From assembly GCF_016860525.1 (NCBI RefSeq), contig NZ_BNEA01000015.1, positions 3,472,001-3,536,000 on the forward strand: a stretch of 64,000 nt of DNA, written 5' to 3'. Shown in pieces: positions 19,756 through 27,987 of this stretch (within the stretch, counting starts at the first letter, position 1; each line of letters begins with the position of its first letter). This DNA comes from Streptomyces rubradiris (GTDB taxonomy: Bacteria > Actinomycetota > Actinomycetes > Streptomycetales > Streptomycetaceae). Both the position numbers and the translations under genes were made by a program. The notes beneath the pieces are model-generated. The model did no database searches. It had not been told where the DNA came from and was given only the letters and a program-made list of their open reading frames with translations.

Positions 19756-20472
19756 ATGCGTTCGGCACAGCGAACGGACCCCGCCGGGTCCACGGAAACC
19801 GCCGACGACCGCGCCCTCGTCCGGGACAGCGCGCTCGTCTGGCTGGCCGGCGGCATCGTGGGCCTGTCCTTCGGCGCCGTGGCCGTCGGGGGCGGGCTGC
19901 CGCTGTGGGTGCCGGTGCTGATGTCCGTGGTGGTGTACGCGGGAGCGGCCCAGTTCAGCGCGGTCGGCGTGCTGTTCGCCGGGGGCGGCCCGGCCGCCGC
20001 CGTGGCCGCCGGGCTGCTGCTCAACACCCGCACGGCCGCCTTCAGCCTGGCCGTGGCCGAGATCATCGGCTCCGGCCGGGTGAGCCGGTTCCTCGGCGCC
20101 CACCTGGTCACCGACGAGACGGTCGCCTTCGCCCTCGCCGAGCCGGACCCGGCCCGTCGGCGCCGGGCCTTCTGGATCGTCGGGCTCGGCCTGTACGCGG
20201 TGTGGAACCTGGGCGTCCTGGCCGGCGCGCTCGCGGGCGGCGCCCTCGGCGACACGGGCCGCTACGGCCTGGACGCCGCCTTCCCCGCCGTCCTGGCCGC
20301 CCTGGTGCTGCCCGCCCTGCGCACGGACGCGACGGTACGGCGCTGCGCCCTGCTCGGCGCCGGGCTCGCCCTGGCGGTCACGCCCGCCGTCCCGGCCGGC
20401 GTCCCGGTGCTGCTCGCCCTGGCCGGCCTGTTCGCGCACAGACGCCGCGCGGTCTCCGGAGCCGCCGTATGA
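19756..20472 (+). CDS. azlC: AzlC-family branched-chain amino acid exporter, large subunit
   Basis: AzlC with AzlD forms an exporter for branched-chain amino acids or analogues. The 238-residue product is hydrophobic with about seven spans and contains family stretches FGAVAVGGGLPLW, YAGAAQFSAVG and NTRTAAFSLAVAE. I took the ATG at 19756 (MRSAQRTD), which starts before the first span; a start further upstream would overlap the putative promoter. Its stop overlaps azlD as ATGA. The divergent XRE-cupin regulator is the likely controller. Confidence 0.9.
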   Translation: MRSAQRTDPAGSTETADDRALVRDSALVWLAGGIVGLSFGAVAVGGGLPLWVPVLMSVVVYAGAAQFSAVGVLFAGGGPAAAVAAGLLLNTRTAAFSLAVAEIIGSGRVSRFLGAHLVTDETVAFALAEPDPARRRRAFWIVGLGLYAVWNLGVLAGALAGGALGDTGRYGLDAAFPAVLAALVLPALRTDATVRRCALLGAGLALAVTPAVPAGVPVLLALAGLFAHRRRAVSGAAV

Positions 20473-20783
20473 ACGCGACCGTCACCGTGATCGTCGCCCT
20501 GGCCGTCGGCACGTACGCCTTCCGGATGGTCGGCCCGGCCCTGCACGGCCGGGTCACCGTGCCGCCGCGTGTGCAGGAGCTGGCGTCGGCGGGCGCGGTG
20601 GTCATACTGGTCGCCCTGCTGGCCACGGGCACACTGACCGAGTCCGGGCGGTTCGCGGGCTGGGCCCGCCCGGCCGGGGTCCTGGTCGGCGCCGCGCTGG
20701 CCTGGCGCCGGGCCCCGTTCGCCGCGGTGGTGCTGACCGCCGCCGCGACGACGGCGCTGCTGCGGCTGGCGGGGACCGGCTAG
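20469..20783 (+). CDS. azlD: AzlD-family exporter small subunit
   Basis: A 104-residue membrane protein with about four spans, partner of AzlC. It begins MNATVTVIVALAVGTYAFRMVGP and contains RVQELASAGAVVILVALLA, both typical of AzlD. The ATG overlaps the azlC stop (ATGA), indicating translational coupling and a stoichiometric complex. Confidence 0.9.
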   Translation: MNATVTVIVALAVGTYAFRMVGPALHGRVTVPPRVQELASAGAVVILVALLATGTLTESGRFAGWARPAGVLVGAALAWRRAPFAAVVLTAAATTALLRLAGTG

Positions 20784-20889
20784 GCCGTGTCCTCGTCTGG
20801 ACCATCGGCCCGTAACCCCGCACGTCATGTTCCGGCCAACGGCCATCAGGTACGGGGGTTGTCGGTCCGGGCCGCTAGGGTCCCTCCCC

Positions 20890-21519
20890 ATGTCCGACAC
20901 CCGTGCCTTCTACGACACCATCGCCGAGGACTACGCCGTCCACTTCCGCGACCAGCTCGCGCACCGGCCGCTGGAGCGGGCCCTGCTCGCCGCGTACGCC
21001 GAACAGGTCGGGCCCTCCGGCCTGGTCGCCGACCTCGGCTGCGGTCCCGGTGAGATCACCGCGCACCTCGACGGACTCGGTCTGTCCGTGTTCGGCCTCG
21101 ATCTGTCCGAGTCGATGATCACGGTCGCCCGCCGCAGGTATCCCGGGCTGCGGTTCGAGCAGGGCTCGATGCGGGACCTTTCCCTGGCCGACGGTTCGCT
21201 GGCCGGGGTGGTCTCCTGGTACTCCAGCATCCACACGCCCGCGGCCGAACTTCCCGCCCTGTTCACCGAGTTCCACCGTGTCCTGTCCCCCGGCGGCCGG
21301 CTCCTCCTCGCCTTCCAGACCGGCGACGAACCACTCCACCTGGACCAGCCCTGGGGCCACCCCGTCTCCCTGGACTTCCACCGGCGCCGCCCCGAGCGGA
21401 TGGCCGAACTGCTGAGGGGCGCCGGTTTCGCCGTCCGCTCCAGCACGGTGCGCGAGCGGGTGGCCGAACACGGGGAGTCAGCCCCGCAGGCGTTCCTTCT
21501 CGCCCAGAAGAAGGGCTGA
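20890..21519 (+). CDS. Class I SAM-dependent methyltransferase
   Basis: A 209-residue methyltransferase with the SAM-binding motif I VADLGCGPGEITAHL, motif II-like FGLDLSESMI, and the later LSPGGRLLLAFQTG. The first residues, FYDTIAEDYAVHFRD, match the small Methyltransf_11/25 type. The substrate cannot be inferred. The ATG at 20890 lies about 13 bases after a TAGGGT hexamer with no clear Shine-Dalgarno sequence, so it may be translated from a nearly leaderless transcript. It is probably a single-gene unit. Confidence 0.85.
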   Translation: MSDTRAFYDTIAEDYAVHFRDQLAHRPLERALLAAYAEQVGPSGLVADLGCGPGEITAHLDGLGLSVFGLDLSESMITVARRRYPGLRFEQGSMRDLSLADGSLAGVVSWYSSIHTPAAELPALFTEFHRVLSPGGRLLLAFQTGDEPLHLDQPWGHPVSLDFHRRRPERMAELLRGAGFAVRSSTVRERVAEHGESAPQAFLLAQKKG

Positions 21520-21537
21520 CCAGGTCTTGGGGGTGAG

Positions 21538-21720
21538 GTGGGGGCGGGGCCCTGGGAGCCGCGGATGTGGCGCCGACTCCGGTTCCTTGACGGGCGGCCG
21601 GAGGACGAGTGCGGGTGCGGGCTGGTCATCGTGCGGGTGCAGGCCCGGCTGTGGGGCGTCGCGGAGCGGGACGTCGGCAAGACCGTGTGGGCCGAACTGC
21701 CGCTCAGCGCACGGCGGTGA
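21538..21720 (+). pseudogene. Relic of an RsbW-like HATPase gene, C-terminal end only
   Basis: The last 45 codons read CGCGLVIVRVQARLWGVAER then DVGKTVWAEL, which matches the C-terminal end of streptomycete anti-sigma-type ATPases (GRGLxLVxxLAxRWGV, then GKTVWAEL). The N-terminal region with the ATP-binding Asn box is missing, so this looks like a decayed fragment. It overlaps the convergent LysR gene by 17 bp. If translated, it could not bind ATP normally. Confidence 0.5.
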
Positions 21721-22585
21721 CCGTGTCCGCGAAGGCGCGGGCCGGTGGGCTGAGCGCGTCCCAGCGGCGTACGGCCCAGCCGACGGGGAGGGGGCGCAGG
21801 CCGGGCAGGGGGATCAGCCGGAGGGGGCCGTCGCCGGGGACGGGCAGGCCGGGTACGGCGGGGACGACCGCCCTGCCGACGCCGAGTTCGGCGAGGAGCA
21901 GGGCGGTGTCCCAGTCGGCCACGCTCGGCTCGTAGGCGAACCGGACTCCCCGTTCCGCGCAGGCCGCCTCCAGGTGGGCGGCGGAGGCGGAGTTGGGCGG
22001 GAGCCGGATGAGCCGGGTGTCGGTGAGTTCGGCGGGGTCGAGGTGGGGGCGGTCCGCCAAGGGGTCGTCGGCCGGTACGGCGAGGAGCCAGGGCAGCTCC
22101 ACGACGGTCCGCTGCTCGATGCCGCGGACCGGGGGGCCGATGGTGATCCAGGCGAGGTCGAGGGTGCCGTCGGCGAGGGCGTCGAAGCTGCCCCGGCCCG
22201 AACTGACCGTGCGGAACTCCAGGTTGACCTTGGGGTGGCTGCGCCGGAAGGACACGACCGCCTCGGACATGAAGTGCCGTACGGTCGTCGCGCCGGTGGC
22301 GACGCGGACGTGGCCGCTGTGGCCGTCGAGGAGGTCGCGGAGCTGCCGTACGGCCAGGTCGAGACCGTTGATGCCCTCGGCCGCCGCCGTCTCCAGTATC
22401 CGGCCGGCCCGGGTCGGGACGACCCCGCGCGGGCGGCGCTCCAGCAGGGCGACGCCGGTCTCCCGCTCCAGCCGCTTCACGTGCTGGCTGACGGCGGACT
22501 GGGTGCGGCCGAGGTCGCGGGCAACCGAACTGAGGCTGCCCGCGCGGCACACGGCCACGAACACACGGAGGTCGTCCAGAGTCAT
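21704..22585 (-). CDS. LysR-family transcriptional regulator
   Basis: A 293-residue LTTR. The N-terminal winged HTH is clear (LDDLRVFVAVCRAGSLSSVARDLGRTQSAVSQHVKRLERETG). The effector domain begins HVRVATGATTVRHFMSEAVVSFRRSHP. The ATG at 22585 (MTLDDLRVF) is preferred over an upstream TTG at 22594. Two inverted repeats with LTTR-like spacing lie directly upstream. No divergent target gene is present on the other side, so what it controls besides itself is not evident. Confidence 0.93.
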   Translation of the reverse strand: MTLDDLRVFVAVCRAGSLSSVARDLGRTQSAVSQHVKRLERETGVALLERRPRGVVPTRAGRILETAAAEGINGLDLAVRQLRDLLDGHSGHVRVATGATTVRHFMSEAVVSFRRSHPKVNLEFRTVSSGRGSFDALADGTLDLAWITIGPPVRGIEQRTVVELPWLLAVPADDPLADRPHLDPAELTDTRLIRLPPNSASAAHLEAACAERGVRFAYEPSVADWDTALLLAELGVGRAVVPAVPGLPVPGDGPLRLIPLPGLRPLPVGWAVRRWDALSPPARAFADTVTAVR

Positions 22586-22588
22586 GAC

Positions 22589-22637
22589 ACCCAAGGTAAT
22601 GCTTGGGTCTGGGAAGAAAACCCCAGGATTGACTGGG
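22589..22637. promoter_or_regulatory. Two LysR-type operator sites
   Basis: Site 1 is ACCCAAG-(6 bp)-CTTGGGT at 22589-22608, a perfect 7-bp inverted repeat. Site 2 is CCCAG-(6 bp)-CTGGG at 22622-22637. The two share the CCCA/TGGG arms and identical 6-bp spacing. Their position just upstream of the LysR gene fits recall- and activation-site architecture. Confidence 0.55.
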
Positions 22638-22779
22638 TGTTGGTGTCGTACGAGGATCGTTCCCGGGCCGCGACCGACCCAGGCGGCAACCCTGCTCCCC
22701 GCCCCGCCGAGTCCGGACGACGCGGGATGTGCGGGGAGCGGGTGCCGACCCCCTCGGTCAGCCGGTGCCGACCGCTCGG

Positions 22780-23127
22780 TCAGCCCTGGCCCAGCAGCGC
22801 GATCAGGCGCCCCACCGCGGTCACGACGGGCTCGCCGACCGCGCCGACGGCGGCGGCGATCTGGGCGATGGACGCGAGGACCAGACCGCGCTCGCGCAGC
22901 GCGGCGCGGTCGGGGGTCAGCGCGGGCAGGGCCTCCTCCACGGTCCGGTCCTGCTCCGGGGTGAGGTGGCGGCGCAGCTCCGCCAGGCCGCGGGTCAGTT
23001 CCGCCACGGCCGCGCGGAGTTCGGGATCTCCGGTGGGTCCGCCGACCGTGCCGTAGTTGAAGCCGACGTTGCCCTGGCCGCCGTTGACGTTGGCGACCGG
23101 ACCGTAGTAGTTCGTCGTGTCGCTCAC
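22780..23127 (-). CDS. Small protein with N-terminal NGGQGN motif
   Basis: A 115-residue protein of unknown function. It begins with the motif NYYGPVANVNGGQGNVGFNYG, then has an amphipathic helix-rich body (ELRAAVAELTRGLAELRRHL) and a short C-terminal hydrophobic stretch. The same motif ends the protein of the upstream gene (NNYGPVANLNGGQGNTGF). The GTG at 23127 overlaps the upstream stop as GTGA. Sharing a glycine/asparagine motif between two coupled proteins suggests that they interact or co-assemble. I do not recognise an enzyme domain. Confidence 0.8.
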   Translation of the reverse strand: MSDTTNYYGPVANVNGGQGNVGFNYGTVGGPTGDPELRAAVAELTRGLAELRRHLTPEQDRTVEEALPALTPDRAALRERGLVLASIAQIAAAVGAVGEPVVTAVGRLIALLGQG

Positions 23128-23729
23128 AGCTTGAACCCCGTGTTCCCCTGACCGCCGTTGAGGTTGGCGACCGGCCCGTAGTTGTTGGTGTTGTACTGGT
23201 GCACGACCGCGGTGAACTCGGCCTCCGGGTTGTCGATCGCGTACGCGATCCGGCCGGCGATCTGCCGCAGTTCCTCCATGTTCGGCAGGGTCACGGTCAC
23301 CGTCGAGCCACTGGCCACCTGAACGGCCAGCACCGGTTTGTCCTCCGCGAACAGGTCCTTGAAGGTGATGAACAGGACCACGATGATCAGGACGGTGATG
23401 AGCGCGGGATTGCCGTTGTCCCCGATACGCGCCTCACCACCGGCCATCAGATTGATCACGACATAGATCACGAAGGCGCCGAACAGCCCTTTCATGAAAC
23501 GGCCGAGGGCGGAGCCCCGGTCGGGCTTCAGCCTGAAGGCGTCGACCATGGTGATGTTGTGCAGCGGGAAGGCCGCCGAGCCCACCCACAGCATGCGGCG
23601 GCTCACCCGCAGCACGAGGACGCCTCGCGTCGGCCCCGAGGGCGGCTGAGGGGACGGGGGCGGCGGTCCGGACGGTGGGGCGGGCGGTGGGGGCGGCGGC
23701 GGCGCGCCGGTGCCGTTCATGTCGCTCAT
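23124..23729 (-). CDS. DUF6232-like membrane protein with C-terminal NGGQGN motif
   Basis: A 201-residue protein. It has a proline-rich N-terminus (about 30 residues), a beta-rich domain (VLRVSRRMLWVGSAAFPLHNITMVDAFRLKP), two hydrophobic spans (FVIYVVINLM and ALITVLIIVVLFITF), then another beta region (LAVQVASGSTVTVTLPNMEELRQIAGRIAYAIDNP). The tail carries NTNNYGPVANLNGGQGN. The layout resembles the DUF6232 family found in actinomycetes, whose function is unknown. The start at 23729 follows GGGGGAG. The shared tail motif links it to the overlapping downstream gene. Confidence 0.75.
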   Translation of the reverse strand: MSDMNGTGAPPPPPPPAPPSGPPPPSPQPPSGPTRGVLVLRVSRRMLWVGSAAFPLHNITMVDAFRLKPDRGSALGRFMKGLFGAFVIYVVINLMAGGEARIGDNGNPALITVLIIVVLFITFKDLFAEDKPVLAVQVASGSTVTVTLPNMEELRQIAGRIAYAIDNPEAEFTAVVHQYNTNNYGPVANLNGGQGNTGFKL

Positions 23730-23768
23730 GTACTCCCCCGATGTGTCTGCGTTCCGGCAGGGTACGGC

Positions 23769-23814
23769 CTGTTCCAGGCGCTCGTACAGCGCTATTCCAA
23801 GCGCTCGTACAGGC
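23769..23814. repeat. 23-bp tandem duplication of the fadD 3' end
   Basis: CTGTTCCAGGCGCTCGTACA (23769-23788) and CTATTCCAAGCGCTCGTACA (23792-23811) differ at two positions. The second copy holds the stop codon of the acyl-CoA ligase gene. In the first copy that codon is CAG, so the duplicate lies just outside the gene. Confidence 0.7.
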
Positions 23815-25738
23815 TTTCCACCTGCGCCGCGAAGTCCTCCAGGACGCGGTCCCGGCGGAGTTTCATCGACGGGGTCAGGTGGCCGGACGCCTCGGTGAGG
23901 TCCGTCGGCAGGACGGCGAAGCGGCGGATGGATTCCGGGCGGGAGACCAGCTTGTTCGCCTCGTCCACCGCGCGCTGGAGGACGGCCGTCAGCTCCTCGT
24001 CTCCGATCAGGAGTTCCGGCGGCACCGGGTGCTTGCCGAGCATCTGGCGCCAGTGGGTGATGCCGTCGGGGTCGAGGGTGATGAGCGCGCCGACGTAGGG
24101 GCGGCCGTCGCCCACCAGCATCACCTGGGAGATCAGCGGGTGCTGGCGCAGCCAGTTCTCCAGCGGGGCCGGGGCCACCGACTTGCCGCCCGCCGTGATC
24201 AGCAGCTCCTTCTTGCGGCCGGTGATGGTCAGGTACCCCTCGTCGTCCAGCGTGCCGAGGTCGCCGGTCGGCAGCCAGCCGTCGCGGGTCGCGGGGACCA
24301 CACCGCCCGCCTGGGCGTCCCAGTAGCCGCGCAGCACGTGGTCGCCGGCGACGAGGATCTCGCCGTCCGCCGCGATCCGCACCCGGGTGCCGGGCAGCGG
24401 CCAGCCCACCGTGCCCAGCCGGGGCTGGAGCGGCGGGGTGACCGTGGACGCGCCGGTGGTCTCGGTCAGGCCGTAGCCCTCGAAGATCTCGATGCCCGCG
24501 CCCGCGTAGAAGGCGGCGAGGCGCCGGCCGAGCGGGGAGCCGCCGCAGATCGCGTACCGGACGCGGCCGCCCATGGCGGTGCGGATGCGGCGGTAGACCA
24601 GCGGGTCGTAGAAGGCGCGCTGGGTCTTCAGGGCGCGGCTCGGCCCGGTGCCGGTACCGGTCTGGCGGGCCTCCAGCGCCTCGCCGTAGCGCCGGGCCAC
24701 GGCCGCCGCCCGGTCGAACACCGCCGTCCGGCCGCCGGCTTCCGCGCCGGCCCGCGCGGAGTTGTACACCTTCTCCAGCATGTAGGGGATCGTCAGCAGC
24801 GCGGTGGGCCGGAAGGCGGCGAGGTCCGGCAGCAGGTCGTCCGGGGCCAGGCTGGGGGCGTGGCCGAGGCGGACCCGGGCGCGGACGCAGGCGATGGCCA
24901 CCATCCGGCCGAAGACGTGGGACATGGGCAGGAAGAGCAGCACCGACGGGTCGTGGTCGCGCGCCTTGAACACCGGGTGGAGCAGTTCGACGGCGTTGTC
25001 CACCTCGGCGAAGAAGTTGCCGTGCGTCAGGGCGCAGCCCTTGGGGCGGCCGGTGGTCCCGGAGGTGTAGATCAGGGTGGCCAGCGTGTCGGGGACGAGC
25101 ATGCCCCGGCGTACGCCCACCTCCCCGTCCGGCACCGCCGCGCCCGCGTCGGCGAGCCGGGCCACGTGCTCCTTCTCCATCACCCACACGTGGCGCAGGT
25201 CGGGCAGGTGCGGGAGTTCGGGGCCGATCGCGGCGGCCTGGGCGGCGGTCTCCGTGATGAGGGCGACCGCGCCGGAGTCGTGCAGGATCCAGCGGGTCTG
25301 GTAGGCGGACGAGGTCGGGTACACCGGCACGGTGACCAGCCCGGCCGCCCACGCGGCGAAGTCCAGCAGGGTCCACTCGTAGGTGGTACGGGCCATGATC
25401 GCGATCCGCTCGCCGGGCCTCAGGCCCTCGGCGATGAGCCCCTTCGCCACCGCCTGCACCTCGGCGGCGAACCGCGCGGCCGTCAGGTCCGTCCAGCGGC
25501 CGCCGGGCAGCTTGCGGCCGATCACGACCGCGTCGGGGGCCGACTCGGCGTTGTCGTACGGCAGGTCGGCGAGGGAGCCGTGGGTGACCGGGGGCGCGAA
25601 CGGCGGCACCGACACCTCCCGCACCGCGCCGTCCAGCCGCCGGATGTCGGGCTGTACGAGGACCGGCCGGCCGTCGTAGTCGACGGCGGAGACGGGGGCG
25701 CCGGAGGAGGCGGGGGCGTTCGGGTACGACGTGGACAC
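23792..25738 (-). CDS. Long-chain fatty acyl-CoA ligase (AMP-forming)
   Basis: The enzyme activates fatty acids as acyl-AMP and then acyl-CoA. The 648-residue product has the P-loop-like motif TLIYTSGTTGRPKGCALTHGN, the adenylation motif EGYGLTETTGASTV, WLPTGDLGTLDDEGYLTITGRKKELLITAGGKSVAP, and a C-terminal catalytic Lys region (TPSMKLRRDRVL). This is the FadD15-like architecture. The GTG at 25738 follows AGGAGGAG. It is divergent from a MaoC-domain gene across a palindromic operator, with a TetR gene close by, so a fatty-acid-responsive circuit is likely. Confidence 0.94.
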   Translation of the reverse strand: MSTSYPNAPASSGAPVSAVDYDGRPVLVQPDIRRLDGAVREVSVPPFAPPVTHGSLADLPYDNAESAPDAVVIGRKLPGGRWTDLTAARFAAEVQAVAKGLIAEGLRPGERIAIMARTTYEWTLLDFAAWAAGLVTVPVYPTSSAYQTRWILHDSGAVALITETAAQAAAIGPELPHLPDLRHVWVMEKEHVARLADAGAAVPDGEVGVRRGMLVPDTLATLIYTSGTTGRPKGCALTHGNFFAEVDNAVELLHPVFKARDHDPSVLLFLPMSHVFGRMVAIACVRARVRLGHAPSLAPDDLLPDLAAFRPTALLTIPYMLEKVYNSARAGAEAGGRTAVFDRAAAVARRYGEALEARQTGTGTGPSRALKTQRAFYDPLVYRRIRTAMGGRVRYAICGGSPLGRRLAAFYAGAGIEIFEGYGLTETTGASTVTPPLQPRLGTVGWPLPGTRVRIAADGEILVAGDHVLRGYWDAQAGGVVPATRDGWLPTGDLGTLDDEGYLTITGRKKELLITAGGKSVAPAPLENWLRQHPLISQVMLVGDGRPYVGALITLDPDGITHWRQMLGKHPVPPELLIGDEELTAVLQRAVDEANKLVSRPESIRRFAVLPTDLTEASGHLTPSMKLRRDRVLEDFAAQVESLYERLE

Positions 25739-25905
25739 GGGCGGCTCCTCCTGCGTGCGTGCACCGGCGGCGGGCCCCGGTGCGGGCGGGGTTACCGCTG
25801 GTCAGGCCTGGTGATCGTACGGCTCCACTGTGAGGGGGTTGTGCGGGTTCCGGGCGGGTCCGGGGCCGGGGATGTGCAGCCTCGGGGAGTGAGCACCCAC
25901 CCGAC

Positions 25906-25924
25906 TTACCTCCGGTAACGTTAC
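25906..25924. promoter_or_regulatory. Overlapping palindromes between acyl-CoA ligase and MaoC genes
   Basis: TTACC-TCC-GGTAA (25906-25918) overlaps GTAACGTTAC (25915-25924). Both are perfect inverted repeats. TTAC/GTAA arms are typical of TetR regulators of fatty-acid metabolism. The site lies 43 bp upstream of the MaoC start, and the TetR gene at 26819-27469 is the obvious candidate binder. Confidence 0.55.
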
Positions 25925-25966
25925 TTCAGAGTAGGCAATCCGGAGAGACCGCTGGGGCGTGACCCG

Positions 25967-26803
25967 ATGCACACCGTGACCCTCGCCGCGCCGCCCGCGC
26001 TCGGCCCCCTGCTGGCCCGCGGCGCCCTGCGCTCCCCCTTCAAACACCCGGCCCCCGACGCCCCCGTCCCCCGCACCCGGCTGGTGCTGCCCGGCGTACG
26101 CGTCGACCTCGCGCGCCTGGCCGCCTACGAGCGGGTCTGTGGCTTCCCCACCGGCGAGCCCGCCCTCCCCCTCACCTACCCGCACGTCCTCGGCTTCCCG
26201 CTGGCCATGCGGCTGATGAGCGGCCGGGACTTCCCGCTGCCGCTGCTGGGCCTGGTCCACACGTCCGTCGAGATCGAGCAAGGTTCCGCGCTGCCGGCCG
26301 ACGCGGAGTACGAGCTCTCCGTGTGGGTGGAGGAACTGGCGGCACGCCGGCGCGGGACCGAGGCGGTGGTGGCGACGGCCGTACGGTCACGGGGCGAGGT
26401 GGTGTGGTCGTCCCGCAGCGCCTACCTGGCCCGGACCGGCGAGCCGCGGCGCCGGGGCCCGGCGGACGACGGGGAGCGGCTGCCCACCCTCGCCGAGTGG
26501 CGGCTCGGCGCGGACGTGGGGCGGCGGTACGGGGCCGTGTCCGGGGACCGCAACCCCATCCACCTGCACCCGCTCACCGCCCGGCTCTTCGGCTTCCCCC
26601 GGGCCATCGCCCACGGCATGTGGACCCTCGCCCGCTGCCTCGCCGCGCACGGCACCCCGGCCGCGACCGCCGTACGGGCCCGGTTCCGGGCGCCGGTACC
26701 GCTGCCCGGGACGGTGGCCTACGGGGCGGACGGCGCGGGACGGTTCGAACTGCGGGGCGAGGACGGAAGGCTGTGCCTGAAGGGAACGGTCGGAAAAAGC
26801 TGA
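25967..26803 (+). CDS. MaoC-like hot-dog fold protein
   Basis: A 278-residue protein with a C-terminal MaoC dehydratase domain: GRRYGAVSGDRNPIHLHPLTARLFGFPRAIAHGMW contains the catalytic Asp and His of the R-hydratase motif. The N-terminal half looks like a degenerate second hot-dog domain (SVEIEQGSALPADAEYELSVWVEEL). Such double hot-dog proteins hydrate enoyl-CoA or enoyl-ACP. With the divergent acyl-CoA ligase it suggests fatty-acid breakdown or remodelling. The ATG at 25967 has no strong ribosome site. The gene converges on the TetR gene 15 bp away. Confidence 0.87.
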   Translation: MHTVTLAAPPALGPLLARGALRSPFKHPAPDAPVPRTRLVLPGVRVDLARLAAYERVCGFPTGEPALPLTYPHVLGFPLAMRLMSGRDFPLPLLGLVHTSVEIEQGSALPADAEYELSVWVEELAARRRGTEAVVATAVRSRGEVVWSSRSAYLARTGEPRRRGPADDGERLPTLAEWRLGADVGRRYGAVSGDRNPIHLHPLTARLFGFPRAIAHGMWTLARCLAAHGTPAATAVRARFRAPVPLPGTVAYGADGAGRFELRGEDGRLCLKGTVGKS

Positions 26804-26818
26804 GGGGCGCCGGTCGCG

Positions 26819-27469
26819 CTACTCCCGCTCCGGCGGCGGGGCCCAGACCTTGCCCCCCATGAGGTTGCCCAGGCCCGACCAGGCGAAGTTCATCAAGGTG
26901 GACGCGGCCTGCTGGGCCGTCACCTGCGGGGTGCTGTTGGCCCACGCGGCGAGCGACTCCGCCGCGCCGACCAGCGCCTCGGCGAGCCCGGCCACCTCGC
27001 GCTCCGGCAGGCCGGGATCGCGGTGCGCCTCCCGCGCCGCCACCGCCACCAGCCGGGTCACGAACGCGACGATCTCCGCGCGCATCGCCGCCGCCTCGGA
27101 CACGAACGGCTCACCGTGCCTGCGGGCCTGGAGGTACAGCACCGACCAGCCGTCCGGATGCTCGGCGGTGTGCGCGAAGAACGCCCGCAGGCCCTCCCAC
27201 AACTGCCGCTCGACGGGCAGGTCCTGGCGGACCCCGGCGCGCACGGCCGCCGTGAGCGCGGCGGCCTCCCGGCGGATGCAGGCGGTGAAGAGGTCTTCCT
27301 TCGAGTTCAGGTACAGATAGACCAACGGCTTGGACACGCCCGCGAGTTCGGCGATCTCGTCCATCGACGCGGCCGTGTACCCGCGCTGCCCGAAGATCCG
27401 CACGGCGGCGTCGAGCATCTGCCGCTCGCGCACCGCCCGCGGCATCCGCTTGGTCTTCACGGCACCCAT
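26819..27469 (-). CDS. TetR-family transcriptional regulator
   Basis: A 216-residue regulator with an N-terminal TetR HTH (RIFGQRGYTAASMDEIAELAGVSKPLVYLYLNSKEDLF). The ligand domain is alpha-helical with no recognised signature. The ATG at 27469 starts MGAVKTKRMPRAVRERQML. Its location beside the acyl-CoA ligase and MaoC genes, and the TTAC/GTAA palindromes in their divergent promoter, suggest control of fatty-acid metabolism. Confidence 0.93.
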   Translation of the reverse strand: MGAVKTKRMPRAVRERQMLDAAVRIFGQRGYTAASMDEIAELAGVSKPLVYLYLNSKEDLFTACIRREAAALTAAVRAGVRQDLPVERQLWEGLRAFFAHTAEHPDGWSVLYLQARRHGEPFVSEAAAMRAEIVAFVTRLVAVAAREAHRDPGLPEREVAGLAEALVGAAESLAAWANSTPQVTAQQAASTLMNFAWSGLGNLMGGKVWAPPPERE

Positions 27470-27567
27470 GGGGCAAGCCTAGTTCGGCCGGGTGCCGTAC
27501 CCGGCCGAGCACGCGTCGGCCGGGAGCGGCCCATCGGCCGGGAGCGTCCCGTCGGCCCGGGCACGCG

Positions 27568-27876
27568 CTAGCTGGACGCGGTGGCCCCGCCCTGCGCCCG
27601 CGCGACGTCGTCGGCGAAGTCCTCCTGGCTGCGGTTGGCCTCCAGGTTGGCCTTCATCCGGTCGACCTTCTTCACGATCCGCACCGAGGCCCGGTCCCGC
27701 TCCTTGCGCAGCACCACCCAGCTGATCGGCGCCGACAGGATCAGGGAGAGCAGCAGCACCCACAGGAGGTTGGAGTCACCGAAGCCGCGCGGGAAGATGC
27801 CCGAGTAGACGGCTCCCCAGACGATCACGAGGCAGCCCGCGAAGATACCGAGGCGCATCAGCGTGTAGCGGAGCAT
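27568..27876 (-). CDS. DUF4229 membrane protein
   Basis: A 102-residue protein with two membrane spans (LGIFAGCLVIVWGAVYSGIF and LLWVLLLSLILSAPISWVVL) and a charged cytoplasmic tail (RKERDRASVRIVKKVDRMKANLEA). This is the layout of DUF4229 proteins, which are widespread in actinobacteria and of unknown function. I chose the ATG at 27876 (MLRYTLMRLG) because the longer frame starts with TTG. It appears to be a single gene. Confidence 0.85.
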   Translation of the reverse strand: MLRYTLMRLGIFAGCLVIVWGAVYSGIFPRGFGDSNLLWVLLLSLILSAPISWVVLRKERDRASVRIVKKVDRMKANLEANRSQEDFADDVARAQGGATASS

Positions 27877-27987
27877 CTCAATCCACTCGTCCGATTCCAA
27901 ATAGGGTCATCGTCCAGTAGAGCACGACCCGGTGGCGATCATGCAAGGGGGTCGCGCAAGGGAGTGGTACGGGCGCCGTGCGCCGGG

